NCBI GenBank assembly: GCA_002205965.3
Contig: NADL03000653.1
Coordinates: 1-64,000, forward strand
DNA from: Kappaphycus alvarezii
Taxonomy: Eukaryota > Rhodophyta > Florideophyceae > Gigartinales > Solieriaceae
Direction: 5' to 3'
DNA: 64,000 nucleotides
Under the pieces are notes generated by a model. That model was not told the DNA's origin. It saw only the letters and a program-made list of their open reading frames with translations, and searched no databases. The position numbers and the translations under genes are program-made. Shown in pieces: positions 30,633-41,106 of the stretch. Position 1 is the first letter of the stretch, and the number at the start of each line of letters is the position of its first letter.

Positions 30633-31857
30633 TTAAAATAACCCAACAATCCCCCACTTGACATCATATAAATAAATCATGGAATTTGTGCAGCTCACAG
30701 CCAATCTTCGATCCACCGCATGTACGCTTGCAATTTCATAAGCCCAGCTGCATCCACCCTCAATTCCTAGCACTGCCAGCTCCAAGCAACTCCTTTTGTT
30801 CATATTTCGTACATTGCACTCATTCACAGTTCCATCTGCAGCAACACCGGAAAACAATTCTGTCTGTTTCACCCGGGCAAGACTGGACACGCTTTCCCAG
30901 CTATTCGCCAGATTTCCCTCACGCTTCCTCGAAAGCTTTTCATCTAATCCTTTTTGGACGGTATGTGCATTATTGATTGCCAGAGCAGGCTTTTGGAACG
31001 GCTGGGTCCTACTGCCGCCAGGGGTATACACCACCGGCAATCTGAGGTCAAAAAAATGAATGGACCCATCTCTTGATGCAGTCGCCAAAATGAAATCATC
31101 CAAGCAACTCCTTTTTTCATATTTCGTACATCGCACTCATTCACAGTTCCATCTGCAGCAACACCGGAAAACAATTCTGTCTGTTTCACCCGGGCAAGAC
31201 TGGACACGCTTTCCCAGCTATTCGCCAGATTTCCCTCACGCTTCCTCGAAAGCTTTTCATCTAATCCTTTTTGGACGGTATGTGCATTATTGATTGCCAG
31301 AGCAGGCTTTTGGAACGGCTGGGTCTTACTGCCGCCAGGGTATACACCACCGGCAATCTGAGGTCAAAAAAATGAATGGACCCATCTCTTGATGCAGTCG
31401 CCAAAATTAAATCATTTCCCGGTTGAGAGCGAATAGATTTTATGCTTCCCTTCGCGAATTTGACACTTGAGATGGGGTACATAGAGGCGGTATCAAATAT
31501 ACCGACTGTCCCATCACCCGACGCTGTGGCGACCTGAGTATCATTCCTTAGGAAAATTCCACCGAAGATAGCGTTGCTGTGAGCCCAGAACCTTGCAATT
31601 GGGAAGCAGCTAGGAGGTCCTCCATTCATCTGGTCCCGAAGACTGCGTGTTGTATCTAGCACAGTAACCACTCCGTCTTGGTCGGTAGCAAGTAGGGCGT
31701 GACCGGACTTGAGGGAACTGAAAAAAGCTAGAGAGAAAGATTGACAGAAGAAATGGGCGCCCGTAGAGCTTACATTCCTTACGAAGTATTCACCTTTGTA
31801 TGTTGTGCTTAAACCTGCAAGAAGAAAAGAAAGGCTTGGAACTGTATCAGCGGCCAT
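30633..31857 (-). pseudogene. WD40 protein resembling CDT2/DTL (tandem duplication, frameshifted)
   Basis: CDT2/DTL is the substrate receptor of the CUL4-DDB1 ubiquitin ligase during replication. From ATG 31857 the minus strand reads a beta-propeller: HALLATDQDGVVTVLDTT, FWAHSNAIFGGIFL, TQVATASGDGTVGIFD, IKSIRSQPGNDLILATAS and RDGSIHFFDLRLP. The AHSNAIF...TASGDGT...FD...RDGSI.FFDLR series fits CDT2 better than other WD40 families I know, but other WD40 proteins cannot be excluded. A 318-bp segment is then repeated (30781-31098 and 31099-31416). The upstream unit has lost single bases at about 31339 and 31114 and so the frame. The downstream unit continues to VRNMNKRSCLELAVLGIEGG, SVHAVDRRLAVSCTNSMIYL and a stop at 30633. 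Confidence 0.55.
30781..31416 (-). repeat. Tandem duplication, two units of about 318 bp
   Basis: TCCAAGCAACTCC opens both units (30781 and 31099). They are nearly identical, with small differences (TTTTGTTCAT / TTTTTTCAT, CCAGGGGTAT / CCAGGGTAT, CATTGCAC / CATCGCAC). 318 bp is 106 codons. Confidence 0.9.
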
Positions 31858-31974
31858 AGTTTCAGAGGAATGTTTAAAAAGGAATAAAAGTCAGGTGAGC
31901 CAATATGAAATATGTTGCTGATGCGTTAGCTAAGCATCATCCACGTCGGACATGCAAGATACAGACACGGCAAT
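31858..31974 (-). promoter_or_regulatory. Upstream region of the CDT2-like gene
   Basis: Only about 120 bp separate the ATG at 31857 from the non-LTR fragment at 31975, so the gene's original promoter may be cut or displaced. No TATA box seen. Confidence 0.25.
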
Positions 31975-32412
31975 GTGTTCGCGGTGAGGACCACTTGGCT
32001 GGAAGTGATAACTTACATCAATAGAGTTTACATACCCGCTGCATACGGGCTTCACAGTACCAATATCGCCGTTGACGTTACTATTGCCCACCCCTCCGCA
32101 CGCCGCCACATTTCGCCAAGTAAGGTTACCGCAGGCGCTGCCGCAACACTCGCAGAGCGCGAGAAACATCTTCATAACGGCACTTACTGCAACCAAAACG
32201 AAAACGATATCCTCCACTCCCCCGTCGGGATTGATATCTATGGCGCCTTGGGCGACGACGGCAAGGGTTTTTTCCGCCGCCTTGCTTCCTTCGCTGCTTC
32301 CCGTCGCGGTTCCTCCCCTCAACAGGAGCTCCGCGACTTCGTTACCCATTTTGCGTTTAGTCTACAAATAATGGAGGCGCGACAAGATTCTACCCGCCGC
32401 CCGCTTCCGTAG
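31975..32412 (+). pseudogene. Non-LTR family 2, C-terminal fragment A
   Basis: The frame reads AVDVTIAHPSARRHISPSK, AAATLAEREKHLHNGTYC, VGIDIYGALGDDGKGFFRRL and ASFAASRRGSS. This parallels fragment C at 62.2-62.5 kb (LNVTIVSPHSAPYRN, EKKKVLYHS, LAIGIYGQIG, NFMAARRGRH) and fragment B (FNVSVISPHSS, VADVYGCTGPG, HFLPSKRGTS). It is the last part of the restriction-like endonuclease region; zinc motif and RT are missing. A 139-codon minus frame over the same bases is its shadow. Confidence 0.65.
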
Positions 32413-32686
32413 TTGATTTATGAATACCCTCCGCACGCTTCTGTGCAACATTGTACAACCCATAAAGATTTACCACCACCAGGGTTGACCTAGCTCGCGT
32501 TCTTGGGAAGCCTTGAAGAAGCTATGGGGGCGTAGTGAGACCACAGTTGATGAAATGGGGAAGCGGTGTAGCGAAAATCAACGAGAGTACAGTGAATAAT
32601 GGATAAGACTGCAGGGGAGCGAGACTTCTAGGAAGGGAGACTGGGGATTCTGATATTGTAAGTTTAGACAGCGACAGGAGTAGAAA

Positions 32687-32983
32687 ATGAGGAATCAAGA
32701 AGCCGTTGTTGTAGATGTGAATAGCGTCCGAGTTACGAGCTTCAGTTTCTTATATCAGTTGCGACGACAGCGGTATTCGGGAGTTCAATGGTTGGACGAA
32801 ATGACAATAAGCTGCATCGCGCCGGAGGTGGTGGGACGGAAAGAAAAATTCAAAGCTCGTATTTGTAGAAAATTGGAATTGGTTGGGTTTGTTGTTGTTG
32901 CTCCAGTCAGTCAGAATGACGCCTGGGGTGTCCTTTATGTAGAGAAAGATTGTCAAGGGCTGCTAGAGAGTTTCGGTACCTGA
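32687..32983 (+). CDS. Unrecognised 98-residue reading frame
   Basis: ATG 32687, MRNQEAVVVDVNSVRVTSFS, ends LLESFGT. The composition is protein-like, with mixed hydrophobic and charged residues (RKEKFKARICRKLELVGFVV). No family recognised and no homologous copy in the window. It may be chance. Confidence 0.2.
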   Translation: MRNQEAVVVDVNSVRVTSFSFLYQLRRQRYSGVQWLDEMTISCIAPEVVGRKEKFKARICRKLELVGFVVVAPVSQNDAWGVLYVEKDCQGLLESFGT

Positions 32984-33103
32984 AAAGTAGTGAGCGTTCC
33001 GACTGGCTACCATCCTCTTGTCCGGAGGTGCTCTCCACAAAGGTGCTGGTCAATAATAAAATAGCTCCTGACTGGGCTGTATGACTTTGGCTCTTCCTTG
33101 AGC

Positions 33104-33151
33104 TACTGTACGTACGAATAAAAGGCCATCTCTTTCCCTGTACGTACGAAT
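33104..33151 (+). repeat. Two direct copies of TGTACGTACGAATA
   Basis: The 14-mer occurs at about 33104 and 33138, 20 bp apart, each holding the palindrome TGTACGTA(C). Related TGTACGTACA palindromes occur upstream of fabI and at about 21460. Confidence 0.7.
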
Positions 33152-33244
33152 ATTCCAACAGTAGTATTGAAAAAAGCGGTATCTCAGCCTACCTCGGTTC
33201 TATTGTCGCCAGCCTCCCATCTGTCCTTCTTCTATATTCTGCGT

Positions 33245-34300
33245 TCCCCGCCTGTCACCTGATTTCCGCTCCACTCGCTTCTCTTCGTTCTCAGCTGCCC
33301 CATACCAGCCGTTTCGCTTCCAATCCTAGTCAATTGCTTTCGTCAGGCCATCAGGAATCCCCCGTGTTCCCCTCGTGGCTTGCAGCATGCACTGACCAGT
33401 GAGCTCGTGGACTACAGGTATGATCGCTTCACGGCATCCCTCACCCCTATTTCCAAAACGCGTCATGTATCTACCACTGCTTCCTCGTCCTCATTTCCCT
33501 TCTCTACTCTTCCACTCAGCGGTAACGGTGCCCGCGCTGCTCCTGAAGTCTGGGTTACTATGGTCTGTTTACGTCTCGGCGTGCCACTTTTCTCTGGATC
33601 CCGTTCATGCACAATATGTTCCCGTTCAACTGCCATACTAGATGTTCATGGTCATCACGCCATAGTGTGCAGTACTGGCGCCGGTAGCGTTCGCCGCCAC
33701 GACGCACTTCGTGACGAGCTAGCTCGGTCCATCCGCCATACTGCTCTACTCCACGGTGTTTGCGTTTCTCGGGAGCAGCGCTTTCCTGATGCTCCACATT
33801 CTTCTTCTGGCCTCCTTTCGGCCTCCCAACTGACCAGAGAGAGACGACAGGCTCGAATTGACCGCATTTATCCTTCTGCTTCTTCCGCGACCCAGCTCCG
33901 CCTAGATGTGTTTATTAATGACTCCGAGTTCGCCGCCAGCCCGCAGACCTTTAATGTCTCTGTCATCAGTCCGCACTCATCCGGGTTTCGTTCTTGTCCT
34001 CCACATGGCCATATCTCCAAGAAAGAATCAGATAAACGCCCCCATTACCATACTTTATGCGAATACTACGGACTGGACCTTCACCCCATGGTTGCTGATG
34101 TCTATGGATGCACTGGACCCGGGTTTGATCAAGCCGTGCAACAAGTCGCCCACTTTCTCCCCAGCAAGCGTGGTACCTCTGTTGCCGCCGAGAAACATTC
34201 GCTCCTCGTTAGATTCGTATTCCTGATTGTCCAATACGTTGCTGCGTCCGTTAATCGGCGGCGTCTTGATCAGACCACCGAGTTGGCCCCTGCTGTGTAG
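33245..34300 (+). pseudogene. Non-LTR family 2, C-terminal fragment B
   Basis: The clearest frame (33380-34300) has LVDYRYDRFTASLTP, EVWVTMVCLRLGVPLF, then a zinc motif (CTICSRS, then HGHHAIVC), GSVRRHDALRDELA, LRLDVFINDSEFAASPQTFN, VSVISPHSS and GCTGPGFDQAVQQVAHFLPS with KRGTSVAAEKHSLL. The order zinc motif, then a D...VxPH series, matches the restriction-like endonuclease end of family 2 as in fragment C. The upstream 130 bp (33245-33379) look coding but out of frame. No RT core, so 5'-truncated. The frame is nearly intact to its stop at 34298. Confidence 0.72.
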
Positions 34301-34574
34301 TCCCAGACAATGCGCTATATGGCGCTAGCGGTCTCCTGAGTATTGATCATTAAAGGTGATGCTTTCGTATCTCAGAGTGTTTCTAAATGTTTTCATACTG
34401 TCGGAAATATGCATTTTACAATTGCCGGGAAATGTACGAAAATTACATGCTGCCGCTTTTAAGCGGCGATGCAAGACAGAAAATTTTTGCGTAATCCAAA
34501 TATTGAGTTAACGAATATCATCTTCCCCTCTTTCAAGAATATGGCGAAATGGGAAGAGTTTGGGTACTTCAATA
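34301..34574. other. Spacer, nothing recognised
   Basis: AT-rich 270 bp between the family 2 fragment and repeat X copy 2. It could belong to a longer repeat X whose matching left part was lost in copy 1. Confidence 0.3.
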
Positions 34575-35342
34575 TTTTCGATGCGTTGTACGGTTTCGCA
34601 ATTGGCTTGGCCAATATACGGTATCTACGCTCCGGTACAAATTTACTGGGTACCAATCCACATATCTACCACAGTATATTAACCCCCAATTGTCCCCTTT
34701 TTCGAAACGTCATCTCATCCAAAAGTAGCCGACAGTGCCGCTATAAAGCCTCCCCAAAACTATACTCTGCACGCAAGTTTCATTGTTCCCGTGGAAAACC
34801 CACAAAAGATATAAATATCTGATACGACCTTATCGTTCGGATTGTGAACGGCCACGATGGCAATTTTGTATGGCCGGCGCGCAAAAGTTCGCTAACTTTG
34901 GAGACGCTTATTTAGAGGCATATTTTTGCAACCGTCAAACACAACTTGTTGACCGCCGCACACTGATTTATTCAACATGAGTCTACCCTCAATTGTCTCC
35001 AACCCAGTCACACGATTCAGTTGCTACTCTCGGAGCAGTGTGGTTCTCACAGTGTAACCATATCGCGGGGAAGACAACCTCCTCCAAGTTTTGAAATGGC
35101 CCTATCATGGGCAATGTCTGTCTCTCTAGTAGTATCAGTAAAGCGGATGTCAAACCACTGGAGGCCTTCGGTATCGTGATCTCTGCTCTGCATTTAGCAA
35201 TATTCGTTATTCAAGATCCACGTTTCCTTTGTCACATGGAATAGTCTAGAACATCATGGGAAAAGATAATGCGCAGGTTTTTGCGCAACCATTTGTCCGT
35301 CCGTCATCGACATTTGTCCGTCAGTCATCGAAAAAAGTTTCG
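34575..35342 (+). repeat. Repeat X, copy 2, left part
   Basis: From TTTTCGATGCGTTGTACGG on this follows 18698-19465, including AAGATATAAATATC and the MSLPSIVSNPVTRFSCYSRS short frame. It ends at GTTTCG, where copia sequence begins. Confidence 0.8.
35018..35342 (+). repeat. 325-bp flanking duplication, left copy
   Basis: CAGTTGCTAC...AAAAAAGTTTCG. It is nearly identical to 38694-39018 (I see about one difference: AAAGCGGATG / AAAGCAGATG) and more different from the unoccupied copy at 19141-19465 (about seven differences). Confidence 0.9.
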
Positions 35343-35344
35343 CA

Positions 35345-37525
35345 AACCGTGCGGAAGTAGAAGTTTCGGAGAAAGAACCGTCCGAAGAAGGGGACAGTAC
35401 TCCCGAACTTTTGTCGGATGACGAAAGTGAGTGCACCGACACGGAAAGTGAAGGGGAATTTGAATCCCCTGATGAGACCGATCGGGAAGTCGTTCAAGAA
35501 AAACCTGTAATCCCCGTCCAGCAGTCGAGTACAGGACCGTCCGGGGAAAAGGATACGACAAAGACCAATTCGGCAAACGCGTGGCACCTCCGTTTAGGCC
35601 ACGCCCTCACTCTGCCGCAGATCAGGCGGCACATCAGAGACGGAATTCTTCCCGAGTTGGTCCCCACACCGAAAGGCTGTGTGGTATGCACCAAGTCGAA
35701 GTTCCGTAAACGGTATCAAGGAAGTCTGACCAACGCAAGAGCGCTTGGTCATTTACACGCTGACACTAAGGGGAAAATCCGAACGGCGTCTGAGGGAGGA
35801 CATAAGTACTTTGTCACCATCGTGGACGAGTACTCCAGGTACGTCCACACTGTGCCCGTCCGGAAGAAAGGGGAAGCGTCAGATGCCGTGCTCTCGTTCG
35901 TCAAGAAATTCGAGAAGCAATCGGGCACAGTTGTCCGGTCCTTGCACACCGATGGCGGAAAGGAGTTTCAAAGGGCACAGGCCGTTCTTCGGGCGGATGG
36001 GGTTGAAGTCAGTACGACTACAAGCTGTACCCCAGCATCAAATGGGCTGTCCGAACGGTATCATGGAATTGTCATGTCAATGACCCGTGCTGCACTGTTG
36101 CAAGCAAATCTACCGAGCGGGTATTGGCATTATGCCCTCAGGCTTGTGACCGCGTGCAAGAACATGGTTCTGCACTCCAAGACAGGGAAAGTTCCCTTTG
36201 ACTCCGTGTACGGGTATCAGTCAACCGAGCTACAGTACATCAAGCCGTTCGGTTGTCGTATGCTCTATCACCCCGTCGCGGAAAGGCTACCGACCTTCAG
36301 TCAAAGGTTAGAGGAAGGCCTGTGTGTGGGACATGACGGTGGAGGTGTCTACCTCGTGTTGACCGCATCAGGAATTGTCAGGACAAAACATGTCTGTGCG
36401 TATGAGGATGAGTTCCCTGGCTTACAGTTGCTCCGTAGCGGGGAAGTCCAACTGTCGTCTGACGAAGGAGAAGACCACTCTGACTCAGATTATGTCGACA
36501 TCCCGCTGTCCGGATCGGAAACTACAGTAACTGACCCAAGTGGGTCAGGGGGCGATGGTGGCAAAAACGACGGGGACGAAGATTGTTCCTCATCGTCATC
36601 CTCCTCCTCTAGTGAGGGACCTGGCCATCCGATCACGGAAGACATGCTCACCCACATCCCTGATGAGGGAGAAGAGGAACCCGAACCGGAAACAAGAAGT
36701 TCGAATCGTCCCGGTTTGCGTCCTGTCCGATCGGTGAGGTACAGTCATAAGGCCATGCCGAAGTTCGTCTCAACCTCGGACGACCCCAAATTGTCCGAGG
36801 CACTCAAGTCATCCGAGCGGAAGCAGTGGATTGAGGCAATCAACGAGGAGTACAGCACCCTCCGTGATGCCGGGACATGGGACGAGAAGTCCGTCCCCCC
36901 ACCAGGAGTTAAGATTCTTCCGTCCGGAGTCATCCTCAAGTTGAAGAGAGATGAGAAAGGGTATCCGAAACGGTTTAAAGGCCGATTAGTGGCCAGGGGA
37001 AACTTCCAAGATGAGGCAGACTTTCTGGAGTTCGAGCTGTATGCTCCTGTCGCCTGTATCGAGTCCGTTCGGATATTGTTGGCAGTAGCCGGAGCCAAGG
37101 GCTGGAAGACACAACACCTTGATGTTAAGGGGGCGTTCCTGTACGCACCCCTGTCCGAATCGGAAGAAGTCTGGGTCAGGCTTCCCCACATCCCTGGGAC
37201 ATCGTTCAACTCCGTTCGGAAAATTGTCAGACTTCTGAAGTCCCTTTACGGTCTACGCCAAGCTCCTAAGCTGTGGTATAAGACCCTTGCTAAGGTACTA
37301 CACCGACTCGGATTCAGAATGTCAAAGTCTAACGACTGTCTTTTTATTGGCGTTCGAGGTTCCGAAACGGTGTTCTTGTTGGTGTATGTGGACGACATTC
37401 TGATTACCGGGTCGGAAAGTACAGTATCTGATGAGAAGAAGGAGCTGTCGAAGCAATTCGTGACTTCCGAACTCGGAGAGTGTACGCAGTTACTTACAGC
37501 AAGATCATCGAGGCCGCCGGAATGA
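35345..37525 (+). pseudogene. Copia integrase-reverse transcriptase
   Basis: The frame is open from the left flank without a proper start (a TTG is at 35411). An acidic stretch is followed by NAWHLRLGHALTLPQIRRHI (GAG-pre-integrase domain, H...C..C) with CVVCTKSKF. The integrase core has Asp in HADTKGK, Asp in HTDGGKEF and Glu in NGLSERYH. A Ser/Asp/Glu-rich linker follows. Reverse transcriptase shows KRFKGRLVARGNFQDE, LDVKGAFLYAPL (catalytic Asp), LKSLYGLRQAPKLWYKTL and VYVDDILITG (the copia YVDD box). It ends after SELGECTQLL by a shift into the next frame, apparently with about 25 residues lost. About 700 codons remain. Confidence 0.92.
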
Positions 37526-38330
37526 AGGATGCAAATCCATCACCTTCCCCGCTACCGCTATCGCACCCTCTATACGAAGAGAGGAAGATATTGACCGCTA
37601 CGGAGACAAGGGCAATGGAGAACGTACCGTATCGGAGAATCGTAGGTTTGCTACTTTTTCTGGCTACCCGAACCCGACCGGACATTGCTACAGCTGTATC
37701 AATGTTGGGTAAGTTTCAGTCCGCACCGGAAGTCAAGCACTGGAAGATGGCCAAGCATGTAGTCCGCTACCTTATCGGTACGCAGGACATTGGTATCTTT
37801 CTACCGAACGGTGATGGAAGGTCAAGCTGAAGGCTTAGAGTGACGCGGACTGGGCCCGCGATCACTCTCATCGTCGCTCCCGATCTGGTTATTTGTTGAC
37901 CGTCAACGGTGGTCCTGTTGTGTGGAGTTCTAGGTTGCAGTCTGCAACTACACTGTCTACTTCCGAAGCAGAGTTTTACGCCCTCAGCACCTGTGTGCGT
38001 GAAGTAGTCTGGGTCCGGTCGGTTCTTAAGGAAATGAATTGTCCGCAACGGAGAGCTACTGTGCTTTTCCAGGACAACCTGGGTGCTATCCAATGGACGG
38101 AAGATGTACAGGGACTCCGTAAGGTCAAGCACATTGGTATCCGGTATCACTACGTCAAGGATGCTGTATCTCACCGAACGGTTACAGTACACTACACTCC
38201 GTCGACAGAAAACAGAGCAGACATTCTGACCAAGATCATCATTGGAGATGCACTGCTTCAACACCGAGAACGGCTTGGTTGCATATCGGAATCCGCCTTG
38301 CCCGGCCCTCGAGGGGGCGTGTCGGAATGA
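37480..38330 (+). pseudogene. Copia RT end and RNase H (two frames)
   Basis: Frame 37480-37830 reads YSKIIEAAGMKDANPSP, ENVPYRRIVGLLLFLATRTR, PDIATAVSMLGKFQ and VRYLIGTQDIGIF, the connection typical of copia. After a stop the frame 37893-38330 holds RNase H (LTVNGGPVVWSSRLQSATTL, STSEAEFYALSTCVREVVWV, FQDNLGAIQW, KHIGIRYHYV, ENRADILTK). ARDHSHRRS of the RNase H start is read at about 37856. Confidence 0.88.
38311..38319 (+). other. Polypurine tract of the truncated copia
   Basis: GAGGGGGCG abuts the LTR start TGTCGGAATGA. Confidence 0.65.
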
Positions 38331-38695
38331 CTCAGGTCTGAGTCATCCAAAATCTAATTACCGAGAACGGGAAGCCGGAACCTCAATGGTATATGCATAT
38401 GTGCATGTATTCTCTGTTTTATTTCACCGTGTCGGAATTACAATGGGGCAACAAAACACCGGTAAGGGCCAGTCTATTCGTATTTTGTTGTCGTCTCACT
38501 TATCCGAACGGTCTAGTGTCGCTCTCACTGCGTCAGCAGTAATTAATCCGTACGGGTAAGTTAGAATCATTGTAGTGGCTCCCTTAGACTTTTGTTCAAG
38601 TCGTTACCGATCGGTTAGTATTTAGTTTGACTCAGTAGGTCAACTTGTACCCGACTCGGGTACCGAAGCGGTAAATCAATTCATTCTATTCAACA
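38320..38695 (+). repeat. 3' LTR of the truncated copia
   Basis: About 376 bp from TGTCGGAATGA (right after the purine tract) to ...TTCTATTCAACA. The end overlaps the CA of CAGTTGC, the first bases of the right target copy. The 5' partner is missing, so the ends rest on TG...CA and on the junction with repeat X. Confidence 0.65.
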
Positions 38696-39662
38696 GTTGC
38701 TACTCTCGGAGCAGTGTGGTTCTCACAGTGTAACCATATCGCGGGGAAGACAACCTCCTCCAAGTTTTGAAATGGCCCTATCATGGGCAATGTCTGTCTC
38801 TCTAGTAGTATCAGTAAAGCAGATGTCAAACCACTGGAGGCCTTCGGTATCGTGATCTCTGCTCTGCATTTAGCAATATTCGTTATTCAAGATCCACGTT
38901 TCCTTTGTCACATGGAATAGTCTAGAACATCATGGGAAAAGATAATGCGCAGGTTTTTGCGCAACCATTTGTCCGTCCGTCATCGACATTTGTCCGTCAG
39001 TCATCGAAAAAAGTTTCGGAAACTATGATATACCTGTGGTGCACCCAGCAACGACACTCACATCGCGGCTGTTGTTTTTGAATGGAAACGTATGCCTGTT
39101 ACACAGTGGCGTGCAGTTGCGTGATGGGCATACTAGACTCTGCACAGCGTGCCGCTAGAATGTTCTTGCCGCTAATTATGACATTCCGAGGTTTGTTATC
39201 AATTGGCAAAGCGTTTCGTCGCCAAGAATAAGTTGCTGTGGTTAACTAGCTAGGCAGTACAGTTTTTTCTTACTGTGTGGAGTGATCATGTTCAGTATGG
39301 GTCTATATTTCTGTAGAGAATACAACTCATTGTGATTGCTTTGCCATCCAGTTTTCCTCAATAATTGCCATGACCGCACGAGTCCGTTTACGCAACGTTC
39401 AATCCGTTTACCAATGGTTAAAATATTTATAAATTCAGTATATTTCCCGCGTGCATACAAACTGCCCCATACAGGTTATTGTACTACTGGCGGTGGATTC
39501 GTCACTAGTGAATTTTGGAATCGCCCAGTATTACAGTATCTGCAAATTATCAAGAATAAATATGACAAGGAAACAAAACACTGTGCGCCATGTTTCTCAA
39601 TGGCGAATAATGTATGCTCCGCGAAAAAAAATAGGCCACCTTGTACGTTTTCATTCGTACTG
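38694..39662 (+). repeat. 325-bp flanking duplication (right copy) and repeat X copy 2, right part
   Basis: 38694-39018 repeats 35018-35342. The sequence then continues GAAACTATGATATACCTGTG through CCACCTTGTACGTTTTCATTC at 39662 exactly as in the unoccupied copy (19466-20121), with about one difference in ten bases. Confidence 0.85.
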
Positions 39663-41106
39663 CGCTTGACACGCTTATTTACACTGAAAGCGTACATTTG
39701 TGTACTTTGCAGTACCTAGGCCATCGCTACCAACGGCTATATGATGCAACTACTGTAATGCTCTGATATAAGCGCTTGCAGATAATGTGGGAGAAACGTG
39801 GCACTTGCAACCCGTTTAATGAATCTTTACAGGAACACGACGGTACCACAGCGTGTCGCAGGGCGGCCACGGAGTCAAAAGGCCGATTTCCAGGAACCAG
39901 TACAGTATGGTTTTTACTCTACTTTGAAAATTTCACCAAATTTTTACGCCTTTAACCTCGTTAACTGTACTGTACAGTATTATGTATGGGTCTGCCGGTC
40001 CCGGTGCCGAACGAGGTCTGTCAAGAATTGCGGAGTACATCGCTCTACGGAAAGGCAGTAGCCCAGCCTTCGAGCGCGATCGCTTGTTCACGATTATAGG
40101 CTCGCTCATACAATAATTATCTTCTGTCGCTATCAACAGACGGCAACTCAACCGCTCCTGGTTCGGATAGATTTTTCCCCTTTTGAGGGCCGCTAGCCCA
40201 CCCTTTCCTGCCTGGTAAAGTCTTCTTCTTCTTCTACAGTATTTGGTCAGTCTGTGAACTCTCTAGCGTAAATACAAGAATAAAATATCATGTGTTCATG
40301 GCCTTAAGCGACTTGATGAGTTGTGTTGCACGTGGTGCTCAATCTTTATGGTTTGTACAATGTTGCGCAGAAGCGTTCGGAGGGAATTCATAAATTAGTG
40401 TGTTGTGTGGAAACACACAACACTGAGCCACAGCCCCTTTGTTGAGTCAATTGAACCTCTCGATACATAGTTTATTCCAGAGTTTTGACGTACCGTAGCT
40501 ACGAAGTCGTTGCCCACTACTTAATTTCGCTATTAAAACTTTGCCGCCCTTACTCAGGGAAAGGTTTGGGTGTTTTTCTCTTGGAAGATATATCCGACCT
40601 ATCGCATGGTTTTCCAGACGACCGCCCTTATACTGACACCACAAACCCGCCAGCTTATAATATTACCAATGTTTGCCTGTTGAATTCAATCCTTAGAGGA
40701 AAAAACATTTTGGGGCTGTACTGCTTAGATGTAAAGACTTCTGTTTTCACAAAGGAGGCATATTCACGCACCAGAAACGAGCAGAAAGGGGCGCCCTTTC
40801 AATACTGGCGTAAGTCCTGGCTTAGTGTATGCCGTAACCAACGTTGCATTGCACGAAACGGTTCCCGCGGCACATCCGAGCATGATGACAGACCGTTTCC
40901 GTCCAAAGGCATCAAAGGCCCTCACAGTCATTGCGCGCGCCCGGCAACGCCATTCAAACCGTCGAACACGTCAGAATGCTATCCACCGAATGTGTATTTG
41001 CGCCCTGGAACAAATTAAGGCTAGGCATTGGTGAGGGTCAAGTCTTAATACAATTCAAGAACCTTGAGAACTGGTGTCAGTTTAGGAGAAGGCCTTGCAT
41101 GCAAAT
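39663..41106. other. Spacer with a dispersed fragment, no supported gene
   Basis: CTGTACTGTACAG words at 39960-39975. At 40485-41018 there is a 177-codon plus frame of ordinary composition (for example LNSILRGKNILGLYCLDVKT) that I cannot assign. It covers the third dispersed fragment at 40560-40628. The right edge is gypsy element 2. Confidence 0.35.
40560..40628 (+). repeat. Short dispersed fragment, copy 3 of 3
   Basis: TTTTTCTCTTGGAAGATATA TCC and GGTTTTCCAGACGACCGC match 15492-15580. Confidence 0.55.

Larger units (their letters stand above)
32413..33244. other. Spacer between two family 2 fragments
   Basis: Contains one unassigned 98-codon frame (32687-32983) and two copies of TGTACGTACGAATA. 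Nothing else recognised. Confidence 0.35.
35343..38695 (+). mobile_element. 5'-truncated Ty1/copia retrotransposon inside repeat X
   Basis: 3.35 kb with copia integrase, reverse transcriptase and RNase H in the copia order (IN before RT), a purine tract and one 3' LTR. Gag, protease and 5' LTR are absent. It lies exactly between two 325-bp copies of the target. GC-richer than the other copia remnant (15.6-17.6 kb) and of a different lineage. Confidence 0.9.

Noticed and set aside
31930..32349. 139-codon minus frame upstream of the CDT2-like gene
   Set aside because: The plus frame over the same bases matches two other non-LTR fragments in the window.
35018..35342. The 325-bp segment as the copia's own LTR
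   Set aside because: It does not start TG or end CA, and it is part of repeat X where no copia is present. A separate TGTCGGA LTR directly follows the copia purine tract.
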